From Musa acuminata AAA Group (taxonomy: Eukaryota > Streptophyta > Magnoliopsida > Zingiberales > Musaceae), in assembly GCF_036884655.1 (NCBI RefSeq), contig NC_088331.1:17417501-17481500 (forward strand): DNA of 64,000 bases. The letters are read 5' to 3'. A model generated the notes under the pieces. It worked only from the letters and a program-made list of their open reading frames with translations, searched no databases and was not told the DNA's origin. Below are positions 54,404 through 64,000 of the stretch, in pieces (the stretch's first letter is position 1; each line of letters starts with the position of its first letter). Made by a program: the position numbers and the translations under genes.

Positions 54404-56846
54404 TGTTAGGATCTAGAGCACTAAGAGGGGGGGGGGTGAATTAGTGCAGCGGAAATCTTACAGCAATTTAAAAACCGAAAGGTGTGTTCGTTCAATAAAA
54501 TCTATTATGATGCAAAAGCCGATTCACAGTTTGTATTTAAGCGCAGTTTGCGTCTAAGCGCAGATTGCGTCTAAGAGCAGTTTACGTCTAAACGCAGTTT
54601 GCATCTAAACGCAGTTTTACGTCTAAACGCAGTTTTACGTCTAAACGCAGTTTTACGTCTAAACGCAGTTTTCGTCTGAACGCAGTTTTGCGTCTGAACG
54701 CAGTTTTACGTCCGAACGTAGTTTTACGTCTAAACGCAGTTTTGCGTCTGAACGCAGTTTTGCGTCTGAACGCAGTTTTGCGTCTGAACGCAGTTTTGCA
54801 TCTGAACGCAGTTTTGCGTCTAAACGTGGTTTTACGTCTAAACACAGTTTTGCGTCTAAACGCAGTTTTACGTCTAAACGTAGAAACTGAACTTTGAAAA
54901 TCTTTTTGTGAATGTGCAGAAAGCAGTTCGCAGTTATGAATGGAATCAAAGCGTAAGCGTAAACTGCGATGTAAAGATCGTACGAAAACACTGATTTACG
55001 TCTCAATGCAGATTCGGAAAGATCTGAACTTAGAGAATCGTTCGTAAAAGCGCAGAGGGCAGTAGCTATGTAGGAGGTTTGCAGTAATGATAAAGTGCTC
55101 AAAAATAAACGCAAACCAGAGATTTAGAGTGGTTCGGTCAGTCTTGACCTACTCCACTTTTGGCTTCCACCACCGATGAGGTTGCCGACGTCAACTAGAG
55201 GCCTTCCTTCAATAGGCGAAGGCCAACTGCCCTTTTACAGTTTCTCTCCTTTTGACAGGCTCAGGAGACAACCTTTACAGATCCTTTCTCTCCTCTCTTT
55301 ACAACTGAAGACTTTGAAGAACAGAAAGAGGAGAACTTTTGGACTTTACACAATTTTGAGCTCTTAGAATCACAGAAAAGATCAAGAATTCGGAGTGGAT
55401 CTGTATCCTTTCTGTGCTGAACGGGTGGGGTATTTATAGGCCCTAACCCAGTTCAAATTTGGAGCTCAAAACGATCAAATCCCGGAATTCCGGGATCAGG
55501 CGGTTGCACCTCTTGACTAGAGAGGTTGCACCGCCTGGCAGAGCTCGAAGACTGAGCTCAGGCGGATGCACCTCTCTATCAGGGGTGGTTGCACCTTTCT
55601 GCCAGAGCTCGAAGACCGAGCTCAGGCGGTGCATCTCCTGACCAAAGAGGTTGCACCTCTTTGCCAGAGGTGGTTGCACCTCTCTGCCAGAGCTCGAAGA
55701 TCGAGCTCGGTGGTTGCACCTTTTGGCAGAGCTCGAAACTTGAGCTCTGGCGGTGCTACCTCTTGACAGAGGAGGTTGCACCGCCTAGTCTCGCTTGGAG
55801 ACTGAGCCCTGGGCGGTTGCACCTCTTGGCTGGGGCGGTTGCACCGCCCAGTCTCGCTGGGAGACATAGCCTGGGCGGTTGCACCTCTTGGCTGGGGCGG
55901 TTGCACCTCTTTCACTATTCCAGCTCACTTGGTTTGGCTCCAAACTTGGTCCAAACCAGTCCGAACTTGGGCCTAATTGGCCCCTACTTGGGTTATAGGA
56001 TTAACACCTAATCCTAACCCTAATTAACGTGCTAACTATGAATTTAAAGACATTTTCTAAGCTATTACAAAGTCCGCAAGTCAAGACTTCTTCTGGCGAG
56101 CTTCCGACAAACTTCCGGCGGTCTTCCGATGATCTCTCGGAAACCATTCTGCGGACTCCCGGCAAGCTCCTAGACTTCACGATTTGATCTTAGCGAGTTT
56201 CAATGAGCTTCGTCGGCAAGCTCCGATCTTTCTCGGCGAGCTCCGCGAACTTCCAACGAACCTTCCGGCGAGCTTCCGAAAAACCCTTCGGCAAGCTCCC
56301 AACTCATTCTCGGCTAGTTCCGGTAGCATTCCCGACGAACCTTCGGACTTCCGTCGAACTCTCGAACTCGCAACAAATCCTTCGCGCTTGACTCCGACAC
56401 TTTGTTTCGCTTTATGTCTTCATTGTTATCATAGTTAATCCTGCACAATTAAAACAAAACTTCGATCGAGACAATTAATCCTAAGCAATTAACCAAGTTG
56501 TCCGATATGTCATTGGTCCCTCGACGCTTCGTCCGATTCTTCGGCGCATCGTCCTCTTCTGCAGCCTATTGCCCAATCGGCCAGTTGACTCCGCAACTCC
56601 GATATCCTTGGCACAATACCTGCTCTTCTTGGCCCGATGCCCGATTCCACGGCCCGAAGCCTTCTGTCGATACGTCGACCGATCCACCGGCCCGACGTCC
56701 AATCTTCTGACATGTTCCTTCGGCATAACATGATTTTCCTGCTTTAATTGTCTCATCCTGATCGAAGCATCCTGCGTCACTCAAAACGCAGATTAAATCA
56801 TAAACATATATTATGTAGTTTCATCATCAAAATACGAGATTCAACA
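54404..56846 (-). repeat. Element G 3' LTR (2443 bp)
   Basis: TGTTAGGATCTAG...GAGATTCAACA. Includes an 18-bp minisatellite (54536-54885), TATA box at 55431-55438 (minus TATAAATA), an array of GGCGGTTGCACCGCC / GAGCTCGAAGACCGAGCTC-type inverted repeats (about 55495-55910), the TCGTCGGAA-type array (about 56090-56380) and the ~300-bp module (about 56460-56790). Confidence 0.93.
54536..54885. repeat. Minisatellite in the element G 3' LTR, about 19 units of 17-18 bp
   Basis: Consensus AAACGCAGTTTTRCGTCT with A/G variation. Because most units are 18 bp, several frames stay open on both strands and give periodic Arg/Lys/Leu-rich peptides; these are artefacts. Confidence 0.93.
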
Positions 56847-59530
56847 ATCTCCCCCTTTTTGATGATGACAACCACTTGATGACGGAGTTAAACTTAACTC
56901 CCGGAGTTTAAACAAACTCCCCCTATCAATATGCCATATTGATAGAACCTTGAATTCAAACTGAATTCAAGTCATTGCAATATTCATCATGAATACTTGC
57001 AACACGTCAACATGAACATATGCATAAACTTTATGCATCACATGTCATGTCATCAACATACTTCTCCCCCTTTGTCATCAACAAAAAGGAGAAGTATCAC
57101 AATTAATCGTTTGTGTGTGATATTGGTTCAACTCATTGCATGAAAATCATAATATCAAGTTTTATCATCATGCAATCTTGTAGCTAGAAGATTTAGCAAG
57201 TGTTACATCATGCTTAGAACATTCATGCTATCAAGTTTTAGATATGCAAGTTTTATAGCATATAAGATAGCACTTTTGGTAATGTTCAAGATAGCAAGTT
57301 CTACATCATGCAAGCTAGCAAATTAGAGATGTTCAAGAAGGCAACTCTTGCTTCTTGAAAATTTTGCTCACTTTGCTAGATGCGCAAGTTAGCATTTTTG
57401 CCTCTTGAGATAGGCAAGATAGCACATTTGCTTCTTTTGAGATAGCAACTTTTTGCTTCTCTTTAGACCAACAAGCTAGCAATTTTTACGATATACAAGT
57501 TTCACAATATATAAGCTAGCAAAAATTTCGAAAGCAAATGCAAGATAGCTTTCTTGTGTAAGCTCATGATTCTTGCTTCCTATTGCAATGTGCAAATTGC
57601 AAGTTTTGCTTCTTGAGATATTCAAGATAGTGATGTTCAAGAAGACAATTTTTCTTCTTGAAATAAGCAAGTTAGCAATCTTTGCTACTTAAAATAGGCA
57701 AGCTAGCAATCAAGTTTTTGCATCTTCTTGACTTGTACAAGCTAGCTATCTCCCCCTTTGTCATTGTAAAAAAGAAAGAGAGAATACAATTTTGTAGTTC
57801 TCTTTTCCTTTTACAACGATTTCAAAATCATGACAAATGATGAATAATCAAGTTATGAATGTCAAGACAATTTTTCATCATGAATATTTTATCATTGCAT
57901 GCATCATTATTGAAGTATTACATGCATGATATCATATCACCATTCATAATTACATTAATGTTTCAATATAACAATTTCTTCTCAAAATGTGTAACTTGGC
58001 ACTCATAGCATTTTAAATCATGATTTACATTATATGCAATACATCACATCATAATTAGAAAGCACAAGTATTGCATGCATAATTGCACATCATAAATGTT
58101 TCATATCATGATGGTATCAATTTTGTCAAATTATATCCTACCATGCATGATCAAAACTTCTCCCCATTTTATCATTGAAAACAAGAAGAAAGTAGGGGGA
58201 AGAGCATAAAAGTGTTAAATATTTCAATCATTTCAAAGCATTTACATCATAGATCAAGTCATGATTCGTGATTCATCATAAAGCAAGTTAGTTTTCAATC
58301 ATCACATAAGGCTTTTAAGGAATTTTTGAAACATAGAAGAATGATTAATTTAAGCATACAATGTTTCAATCCATGAATACCACAAGATATTATTTGTGAC
58401 TTCAATTTTGCAAGATCAAAATTATGATTTAGATAAAACTTATTCAAATCAAATCATTAACTTGAAATTCATAATCAAGTCATTAAAATTAATTTCGAGA
58501 TTCACAAAATATCATGAAATCATTAATCTCGATCAGATGGGAAAAGCATTTTTTTTTTTTTAAGAGATTCTTTTTCATCTAAGCATGCCTTAGTCTTTAT
58601 ATGCCAAATTAAGATAAGCATGAAAGTTCAAGACATAAGGCAAATAAATCTTGTATTATGAAATATATAATATCAAGGCTCATGATTCATTCAAAAAGAT
58701 ATAGTACAAAGAGCAACTTGAAACATTCTTATCAAGATCACATTTTAAAATATTCCAAGTTTCAAGATATCAATATGACACTTCATTGAATTGCATTTCA
58801 TTTGAAGAAACCCTTTTTGATAAATGTAGGGAGCATAATGAACGATCTTGATTTATAAAGAGCTTCATGTTATAATTATCAAGATCATGATTATGATTAT
58901 TCTCTTTAGCAAAGAATCACAAAAGCACTTTATTTTTGCATAAGAAATCTCATTGTATTATGATTTATAAATTCTTTTTCTGCACATGAATCATAGGAGA
59001 TATGAATGTGAAACAAATCTTTGCAAGCAAAAACACTATCATTCATATTTCAAGATGAAATTTATAAGCAGGAATCATTTCATCAAATCTATTTTAGAAA
59101 AATATTTTTTATAAGTGTATGAGAAAATCTGATTGTTAGGATATCAATTGTTAAGTGAATCCGAGAATGAAATTAACATTTTCATATATTCAGACATGAT
59201 TTTTGCTATAGATCTTGAAATTAAATCAAGAAGATTAAACAAGCTCATGATCATGGATAACTTAAAATCTCATGCATAAAATTGTTAATAACCATTTAAT
59301 ATTACATCTTTATGCATTACTTTAAATCAAACGTGATTTCATTCAACAATGTTAATCAAACATGATAAACATTATTACTTCTTAACCATGATCAAAATCA
59401 TTTTATTTGTTTATCATGCAATATTATCATTTTCGAAATTATCAGCATGATCATAATTTTTTGTATTTTTATTTTTAAACATGTAATTTTCAAGAAAATT
59501 AATTCTAAAAGAAAATATATCATGAAAGCA
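56847..59530 (-). other. Element G 3' non-coding region and polypurine tract
   Basis: The minus-strand purine tract AAAAAGGGGGAGAT abuts the LTR. The rest is AT-rich, without a gene. It contains interspersed CAAGTTAGCA / GCTAGCTTGC-type units (about 57170-57760) shared with element D, and a 13-T run near 58549. Confidence 0.75.
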
Positions 59531-60541
59531 TCAAGTAATTTTAAAATAAACCAAAGGCATTTTAATTACCTCAGTGTCGTAGGCTAGTAAGGCGTAGTTT
59601 GCCGCCTTGCTTTGGTTGACTTTCTCGTCTTCAGATGAGCTCGATTCATCCCAATTTTTGTTCTTCTTCTTGCGTTTAAAGCAAGTAGTTCCATTCTTTT
59701 TGCTTTTTAATTTTCGTTTCATTTGTAGTTTAAGTTCACCATCACTTGAGCTTACGCTCGAGTGGTCTTCAAATGTTCTATGTCCCAAATCCTTCCTGTT
59801 CTTTGGAAGGTTGGTTTGTTCATCATTGTCCTCATCACTTGAGTCATCGCTCAAGTGGCATTCATTTGTCCAGAGTTCCAAATCCTTCCTGTTCTTTGGA
59901 AGGTGATTGTGTTCAACATGTTCATCATGTGCATTGTGCACCATTTCATATGTCATCAATGAACCAATTAGTTCTTCAAGTGGTAAGTTGTTTAGATTTT
60001 TAGCTTCTTGTATTGCAGTTACTTTTGAATCCCACTTTTTAGAAAGAGAACGCAAAATCTTGTTTACGAGTTCAAAATCCGAAAAACATTTTCCAAGAGC
60101 TCTTAAACTATTGACGACATCCGTGAAACGGGTGTACATGTCGCCTATAGTCTCGCTTGGTTGCATTTGAAAAAACTCAAAATCATGCAATAAAAAGTTA
60201 ACTTTCGAGTGTTTGACTCTACTAGTTCCCTCGTGCGTGATTTCAAGAATTCGCCAAATGTCAAAAGCCGTTTCACACGTAAAAATCCAATTGAACTCAT
60301 TTTTGTCCAATACGCAAAATAAGGCATTCATAGCCTTTGCGTTTAAAGAAAAATTCTTCTTCTCCAAATCCGACCATTCGTTCATCGGTTTGGAGGGAAG
60401 TTGAAAACCGTTTTCAATGATACTCCATAGGTCTAAATTCGTAGAAATCAAGAAAACTCTCATTCGAGTTTTCCAATAAGTGTAGTCCAATCCGTTAAAC
60501 AACGGTGGACGAAAGACCGAAAAGCCCTCTTGAAGAGCCAT
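59531..60541 (-). CDS. gag: Intact Gag of element G, without a zinc knuckle
   Basis: 336 residues from the Met at 60541 (MALQEGFSVFRPPLF). The frame stays open another 48 codons upstream, but that part runs through the primer site into the LTR, so the inner Met is preferred. The UBN2-type core shows DYTYWKTRMRVFLISTNL, NAKAMNALFCVLDKNEFN, YTRFTDVVNSLRALGK and NNLPLEELIGSLMTYEM. The C-terminal part has two repeats of an acidic Ser/Asp stretch (LPKNRKDLxxxT...SSD), a Lys-rich patch and TTCFKRKKKNKNWDESSSSE where other family members carry CX2CX4HX4C. It ends PLVYFKIT. There are no stops, so it may still be made. Packaging partners would have to come from an autonomous SIRE relative. Confidence 0.9.
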   Translation of the reverse strand: MALQEGFSVFRPPLFNGLDYTYWKTRMRVFLISTNLDLWSIIENGFQLPSKPMNEWSDLEKKNFSLNAKAMNALFCVLDKNEFNWIFTCETAFDIWRILEITHEGTSRVKHSKVNFLLHDFEFFQMQPSETIGDMYTRFTDVVNSLRALGKCFSDFELVNKILRSLSKKWDSKVTAIQEAKNLNNLPLEELIGSLMTYEMVHNAHDEHVEHNHLPKNRKDLELWTNECHLSDDSSDEDNDEQTNLPKNRKDLGHRTFEDHSSVSSSDGELKLQMKRKLKSKKNGTTCFKRKKKNKNWDESSSSEDEKVNQSKAANYALLAYDTEVIKMPLVYFKIT

Positions 60542-60577
60542 TTCTCTTAGGTGTAAATCCGAAATGAGAAATACCCC

Positions 60578-60590
60578 GCTCTGATACCAA
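60578..60590 (-). other. Element G primer-binding site
   Basis: Minus strand TTGGTATCAGAGC, an exact match, one base from the 5' LTR. Confidence 0.92.
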
Positions 60591-60716
60591 TTGTTAGGAT
60601 CTAGAGCACTAAGAGGGGGGGGGGGGTGAATTAGTGCAGCGGAAATCTTACAGCAATTTAAAAACCGAAAGGTGTGTTCGTTCAATAAAATCTATTATGA
60701 TGCAAAAGCCGATTCA

Positions 60717-61055
60717 CAGTTTGTATTTAAGCGCAGTTTGCGTCTAAGCGCAGATTGCGTCTAAGAGCAGTTTACGTCTAAACGCAGTTTGCGTCTAAAC
60801 GCAGTTTTACGTCTAAACACAGTTTTACGTCTAAACGCAGTTTTACGTCTAAACGCAGTTTTACGTTTAAACGCAGTTTTATGTCTAAACGCAGTTTTGC
60901 GTCTGAAAGCAGTTTTACGTCTGAACGCAGTTTTACGTCGGAACGCAGTTTTGCGTCTGAACGCAGTTTTGCGTCTGAACGCAGTTTTGCGTCTAAACGT
61001 GGTTTTACGTCTAAACATAGTTTTGCGTCTAAACGCAGTTTTACGTCTAAACGCA
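60717..61055. repeat. Minisatellite in the element G 5' LTR, about 18 units
   Basis: Same consensus as 54536-54885 with different internal variant order in the middle, e.g. ATGTCT and GAAAGCAG variants not seen in the partner. Confidence 0.92.
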
Positions 61056-61603
61056 GAAACTGAACTTTGAAAATCTTTTTGTGAATGTGCAGAAAGCAGT
61101 TCACAGTTATGAATGGAATCAAAGCGTAAGCGTAAACTGCGATGTAAAGATCGTACGAAAACACCGATTTACGTCTCAATGCAGATTCGGAAAGATCTGA
61201 ACTTAGAGAATCGTTCGTAAAAGCGCAGAGGGCATTAGCTATGTAGGAGGTTTGCAGTAATGATAAAGTGCTAAAAAATAAACGCAAACCAGAGATTTAG
61301 AGTGGTTCGGTCAGTCTTGACCTACTCCACTTTTGGCTTCCTCCACCGATGAGGTTGCCGACGTCAACTAGAGGCCTTCCTTCAATAGGCGAAGGCCAAC
61401 TGCCCTTTTACAGTTTCTTTCCTTTTGACAGGCTCAGGAGTCAACCTTTACAGATCCTTTCTCTCCTCTCTTTAGAACTCAAGACTTTGAAGAACAGAAA
61501 GAGGAGAACTTTTGGACTTTACACAATTTTGAGCTCTTAGAATCACAGAAAAGAACAAGAATTCGGAGTGGATCTGTATCCTTTCTATGCTGAACGGGTG
61601 GGG

Positions 61604-61611
61604 TATTTATA
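61604..61611 (-). promoter_or_regulatory. TATA box in the element G 5' LTR
   Basis: TATTTATA on plus, TATAAATA on the element's sense strand, in GGCCTATAAATACCCCACCC. The matching site in the 3' LTR is at 55431-55438. Confidence 0.65.
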
Positions 61612-63086
61612 GGCCCTAAACCAGTTCAAATTTGGAACTCAAAACGATCAAATCCCGGAATTCCGGGATCAGGCGGTTGCACCTCTTGACTGGAGAGGTT
61701 GCACCGCCTGGCAGAGCTCGAAGACTGAGCTCAGGCGGATGCACCTCTCTGTCAGGGGTGGTTGCACCTTTCTGCCAGAGCTCGAAGACCGAGCTCAGGC
61801 GGTGCATCTCCTGACCAGAGAGGTTGCACCTCTCTGCCAGAGGTGGTTGCACCTCTCTGCCAGAGCTCGAAGACCGAGCTCAGGCGATGCATCTCCTGTC
61901 CAGAGAGGTTGCACCTCTCTGCCAGAGCTCGAAGACCGAGCTCGGTGGTTGCACCTTTTGGCAGAGCTCGAAACTTGAGCTCTGGCGGTGCTACCTCTTG
62001 ACAGAGGAGGTTGCACCGCCCAGTCTCGCTTGGAGACTGAGCCCTGGGTGGTTGCACCTCTTGGCTGGGGCGGTTGCACCGCCCAGTCTCGCTGGGAGAC
62101 ATAGCCTGGGCGATTGCACCTCTTGGCTGGGGCGGTTGCACCTCTTTCACTATTCCAGCTCACTTGGTTTGGCTCCAAACTTTGTCCAGACCAGTCCGAA
62201 CTTGGGCCTAATTGGCCCCTACTTGGGTTATAGGATTAACACCTAATCCTAACCCTAATTAACGTGCTAACTATGAATTTAAAGACATTTTCTAAGCTAT
62301 TACAAAGTCCGCAAGTCAAGACTTCTTCTGGCGAGCTTCCGGCAAACTTCCGGCGGTCTTCCGATGATCTCTCGGAAACCATTCTGCGGACTCCCGGCAA
62401 GCTCCTAGACTTCACGATTTGATCTTAGCGAGTTTCAACGAGCTTCGTCGGCAAGCTCCGATCTTTCTCGGCGAGCTCCACGAACTTCCAACGAACCTTC
62501 CGGCGAGCTTCCGAAAAACCCTTCGGCAAGCTCCCAACTCATTCTCGGCTAGTTCCGGTAGCATTCCCGACGAACCTTCGGACTTCCGTCGAACTCTCGA
62601 ACTCGCAACAAATCCTTCGCGCTTGACTCCGACACTTTATTTCGCTTTATGTCTTCATTGTTATCATAGTTAATCCTGCACAATTAAAACAAAACTTCGA
62701 TCGAGACAATTAATCCTAAGCAATTAACCAAGTTGTCCGATATGTCATTGGTCCCTCGACGCTTCGTCCGATTCTTCGGCGCATCGTCCTCTTCTGCAGC
62801 CTATTGCCCAATCGGCCAGTTGACTCCGCAACTCCGATATCCTTAGCACAATACCCGCTCTTCTTGGCCCGATGCCCGATTCCACGGCCCGAAGCCTTCT
62901 GTCGATACGTCGACCGATGCACCGGCCCGACGTCCAATCTTCTGACATGTTCCTTCGGCACAACATGATTTTCCTGCTTTAATTGTCTCATCCTGATCGA
63001 AGCATCCTGCGTCACTCAAAACGCAGATTAAATCATAAACATATATCAAGTAGTTTCATCATCAAAATACGAGATTCAACATGATA

Positions 63087-63352
63087 TTCTAGCAATGTAG
63101 AAATCTAGCGAATTTAGCAAGCTGCCCATCAACATTCTCATATTTAGATGGTCCAAAGTGAATGAGAAGCCATTTCTTGAATTGCTCCCACGAGGGGACC
63201 TCGTGGCAGGTTTCGTACTAATCATACCATTGGATTGTATCTCTATCTAGTTGGATTGAAGCTATTTTCACCTTGAATTATTCTAGAGTTATATGAAAAT
63301 AATAAAAAAAATTTGCCCTAGAGATTCAACTGGTTGGATCTCCATCTTCCGT
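63087..63352 (-). pseudogene. Element J gag fragment, right of element G
   Basis: Minus-strand sequence reads as chromovirus Gag with damage: a TIQWYD-like and WEQFKKWLL-like stretch, then KYENVDGQLAKF. It continues leftward across element G into RFERLSNQ at 54380. Compare AIQWFDWFEHTYG in copy 1. Confidence 0.62.
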
Positions 63353-63366
63353 TAGGACTGTATCGG

Positions 63367-63520
63367 TGTTAAATCTCAGATTTTGATGATAAAATCAATT
63401 GGTGAATTAATGATCTAATCCATATGTTGAGATAAGTGATGCGGGACTAACTACGATTGTGAGAAAGGCGAAACGATTAAAGTAGAATCGAAGTAGGGCC
63501 GAAGCCCCTATCCCCCAAGG
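63367..63520 (+). repeat. K: 5' end of a SIRE-type LTR, truncated
   Basis: TGTTAAATCTCAGATTTTGATGAT... matches the conserved start of the SIRE-type LTRs for about 110 bp and then diverges. It is cut at 63521 by LTR L. It interrupts element J gag. Confidence 0.65.
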
Positions 63521-63967
63521 TGTCACAGACAAACTTCTAAATAGGATGTTTGATGTAATGCTTATGTATGTCCGTGTCTTTTGGTATATTCATTCTTTGC
63601 CTAGTATGTAGAGGGACAACCGAAGGCTTAATAGTCTCATTTTAGTTGGGTTTGGTGGCCGCTTTAGGCTTGTAAATAAAGGTTGTGTCATGTGGATACT
63701 TGTGAGAGATTTTCGATCTATAGTGAACCATTTTGACCCTTTGTTGTGTAATTGTTCAGAGCTTATAAAGTTTGTTTATAATTTGCATTGTCTATGAAGT
63801 GTTTCTTAGAATGTTTGCTTGTGGATCCCGAGTGAGGCGCTTTCTCTAACCCGTTTTCTCTTTTGTGGGTCCTAAGGGACCATAGGAGGCTTCGGGGAGG
63901 CTGATCTTTGCAGATGGACACGCAAGGGTGCCGCACGACTTAGACAAAACCAACTAAGTCCGTGATA
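63521..63967 (+). repeat. L: 5' LTR of another LTR retrotransposon, running off the window
   Basis: The proposed LTR starts TGTCACAGACAAACTTC and ends about CCGTGATA, roughly 447 bp. A primer-like site, TGGTCTCAGAGT (two mismatches to TGGTATCAGAGC), follows at 63970-63981. A short LTR starting TGTCAC suggests Ty3/gypsy, but no coding sequence is in the window to confirm it. Confidence 0.5.
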
Positions 63968-64000
63968 GATGGTCTCAGAGTGGGACAAGCACTTATAGAA

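Larger units (their letters stand above)
54404..63081 (-). mobile_element. Element G: young, complete, gag-only SIRE-like element
   Basis: Perfect TSD TGATA (54399-54403 and 63082-63086), LTRs 54404-56846 and 60592-63081 that are nearly identical apart from repeat-number changes, an exact primer site, one intact gag (59531-60541) and a purine tract. There is no pol. Length 8678 bp. This is a structurally complete non-autonomous retrotransposon; it would need protease, RT and integrase in trans. Confidence 0.93.
60592..63081 (-). repeat. Element G 5' LTR (2490 bp)
   Basis: Same layout as 54404-56846. The extra length comes mainly from an added unit in the GAGCTCGAAGACCGAGCTC region (about 61800-61940), while its 18-bp minisatellite (60717-61055) has about one unit fewer. 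G run 12 versus 10 in the other LTR. Confidence 0.93.
52935..63352 (-). mobile_element. Element J: decayed Reina-like chromovirus, split by element G
   Basis: Own parts are about 52935-54403 and 63087-63352 (63082-63086 is the element G TSD copy). On the minus strand: gag, zinc-knuckle remnant, protease (DTGSTNNF), a piece of RNase H (KWRPYL) fused to chromodomain-like sequence, a purine tract, and one LTR. The gag rejoins across element G. RT and integrase are missing. It shares phrases with chromovirus copies 1 and 2 but is much more diverged. The 5' LTR is not in the window. Confidence 0.68.

Noticed and set aside
54536..54885. Possible CRISPR-like array (short regular repeats)
   Set aside because: Units are contiguous without unique spacers, lie inside a plant LTR, and the array is duplicated in the second LTR.
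54588..55114. Arg/Lys/Leu-rich periodic open frames (also 60761-61287)
   Set aside because: They translate the 18-bp LTR minisatellite in several frames on both strands. The period is a multiple of three, so frames stay open by chance.
55443..56011. Repetitive ORFs (Pro/Arg/Leu) in the element G LTR, also 61616-62246
   Set aside because: They derive from the inverted-repeat array of the promoter region, open in several frames on both strands, with no family resemblance.
63521..64000. Assigning LTR L firmly to a named gypsy family
   Set aside because: Only the LTR and a mismatched primer site are visible; no coding sequence is present, so the family stays open.

Overview
This window is nuclear DNA of a flowering plant, most likely a monocot. 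The one convincing host gene is an intronless PLS-DYW pentatricopeptide repeat (PPR) gene at 48761-50701. Its 5' third is very GC- and C-rich and its 3' part is AT-richer, the negative GC gradient typical of many monocot genes. A Zingiberales-like source (banana or ginger relatives) would fit the repeat style, but I cannot prove it. Almost everything else is LTR retrotransposon sequence, and every usable primer-binding site matches initiator tRNA-Met (core TGGTATCAGAGC).

Positions 1-47606 form one nested stack that can be resolved from target-site duplications (TSDs). The base layer is an old minus-strand SIRE/Maximus-like Ty1/copia element (element C). Its own sequence is 8459-9028, 23759-28197, 36900-39426 and 47328-47606, and it landed next to or inside a TA-rich microsatellite (47607-48165). 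Later elements inserted into it: an Angela/Tork-like copia element (1-8458, lacking only its first 3 bases) in its 3' LTR; element B (9034-23753, TSD AAGTT) in its 3' untranslated part; element D (28198-36894, TSD AAACA) in gag; and element E (39427-47322, TSD CCGGC) in its 5' LTR. A third layer sits inside these. B carries a solo LTR (13804-15057) and a chromovirus (16221-21609, TSD ACATG). D carries two solo LTRs (30837-32202, TSD TTAAC; 34678-36209, TSD AGTGT). E carries a second copy of the same chromovirus (39905-45220, TSD TAGTC).

Positions 47607-52934 are the gene island: microsatellite, about 600 bp upstream sequence, the PPR gene and about 2.2 kb of 3' flank. Positions 52935-63352 are a decayed Reina-like chromovirus (J) split by a young, complete, non-autonomous SIRE-like element G (54404-63081, TSD TGATA). 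G has 2.4-2.5 kb LTRs and a single intact gag. The right edge holds the start of another SIRE-type LTR (K) cut by a further LTR element (L) that runs off the window.

The most interesting points are these. (1) Element B has lost pol and carries in its place a different gene with its own promoter-like block; the encoded protein resembles the uncharacterised 'putative plant transposon protein' family. (2) The two chromovirus copies share the same deletions of the reverse-transcriptase palm and most of integrase, yet both have perfect TSDs, so the defective form itself transposed in trans. (3) Elements D and G define a gag-only SIRE-like lineage whose Gag has lost its zinc knuckle and whose LTRs gained a ~300-bp module. 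(4) The LTRs of these families carry conserved secondary-structure signals: a U5 hairpin with a poly-C loop, arrays of GGTACC-centred palindromes, and tandem hairpins in the chromovirus LTR.
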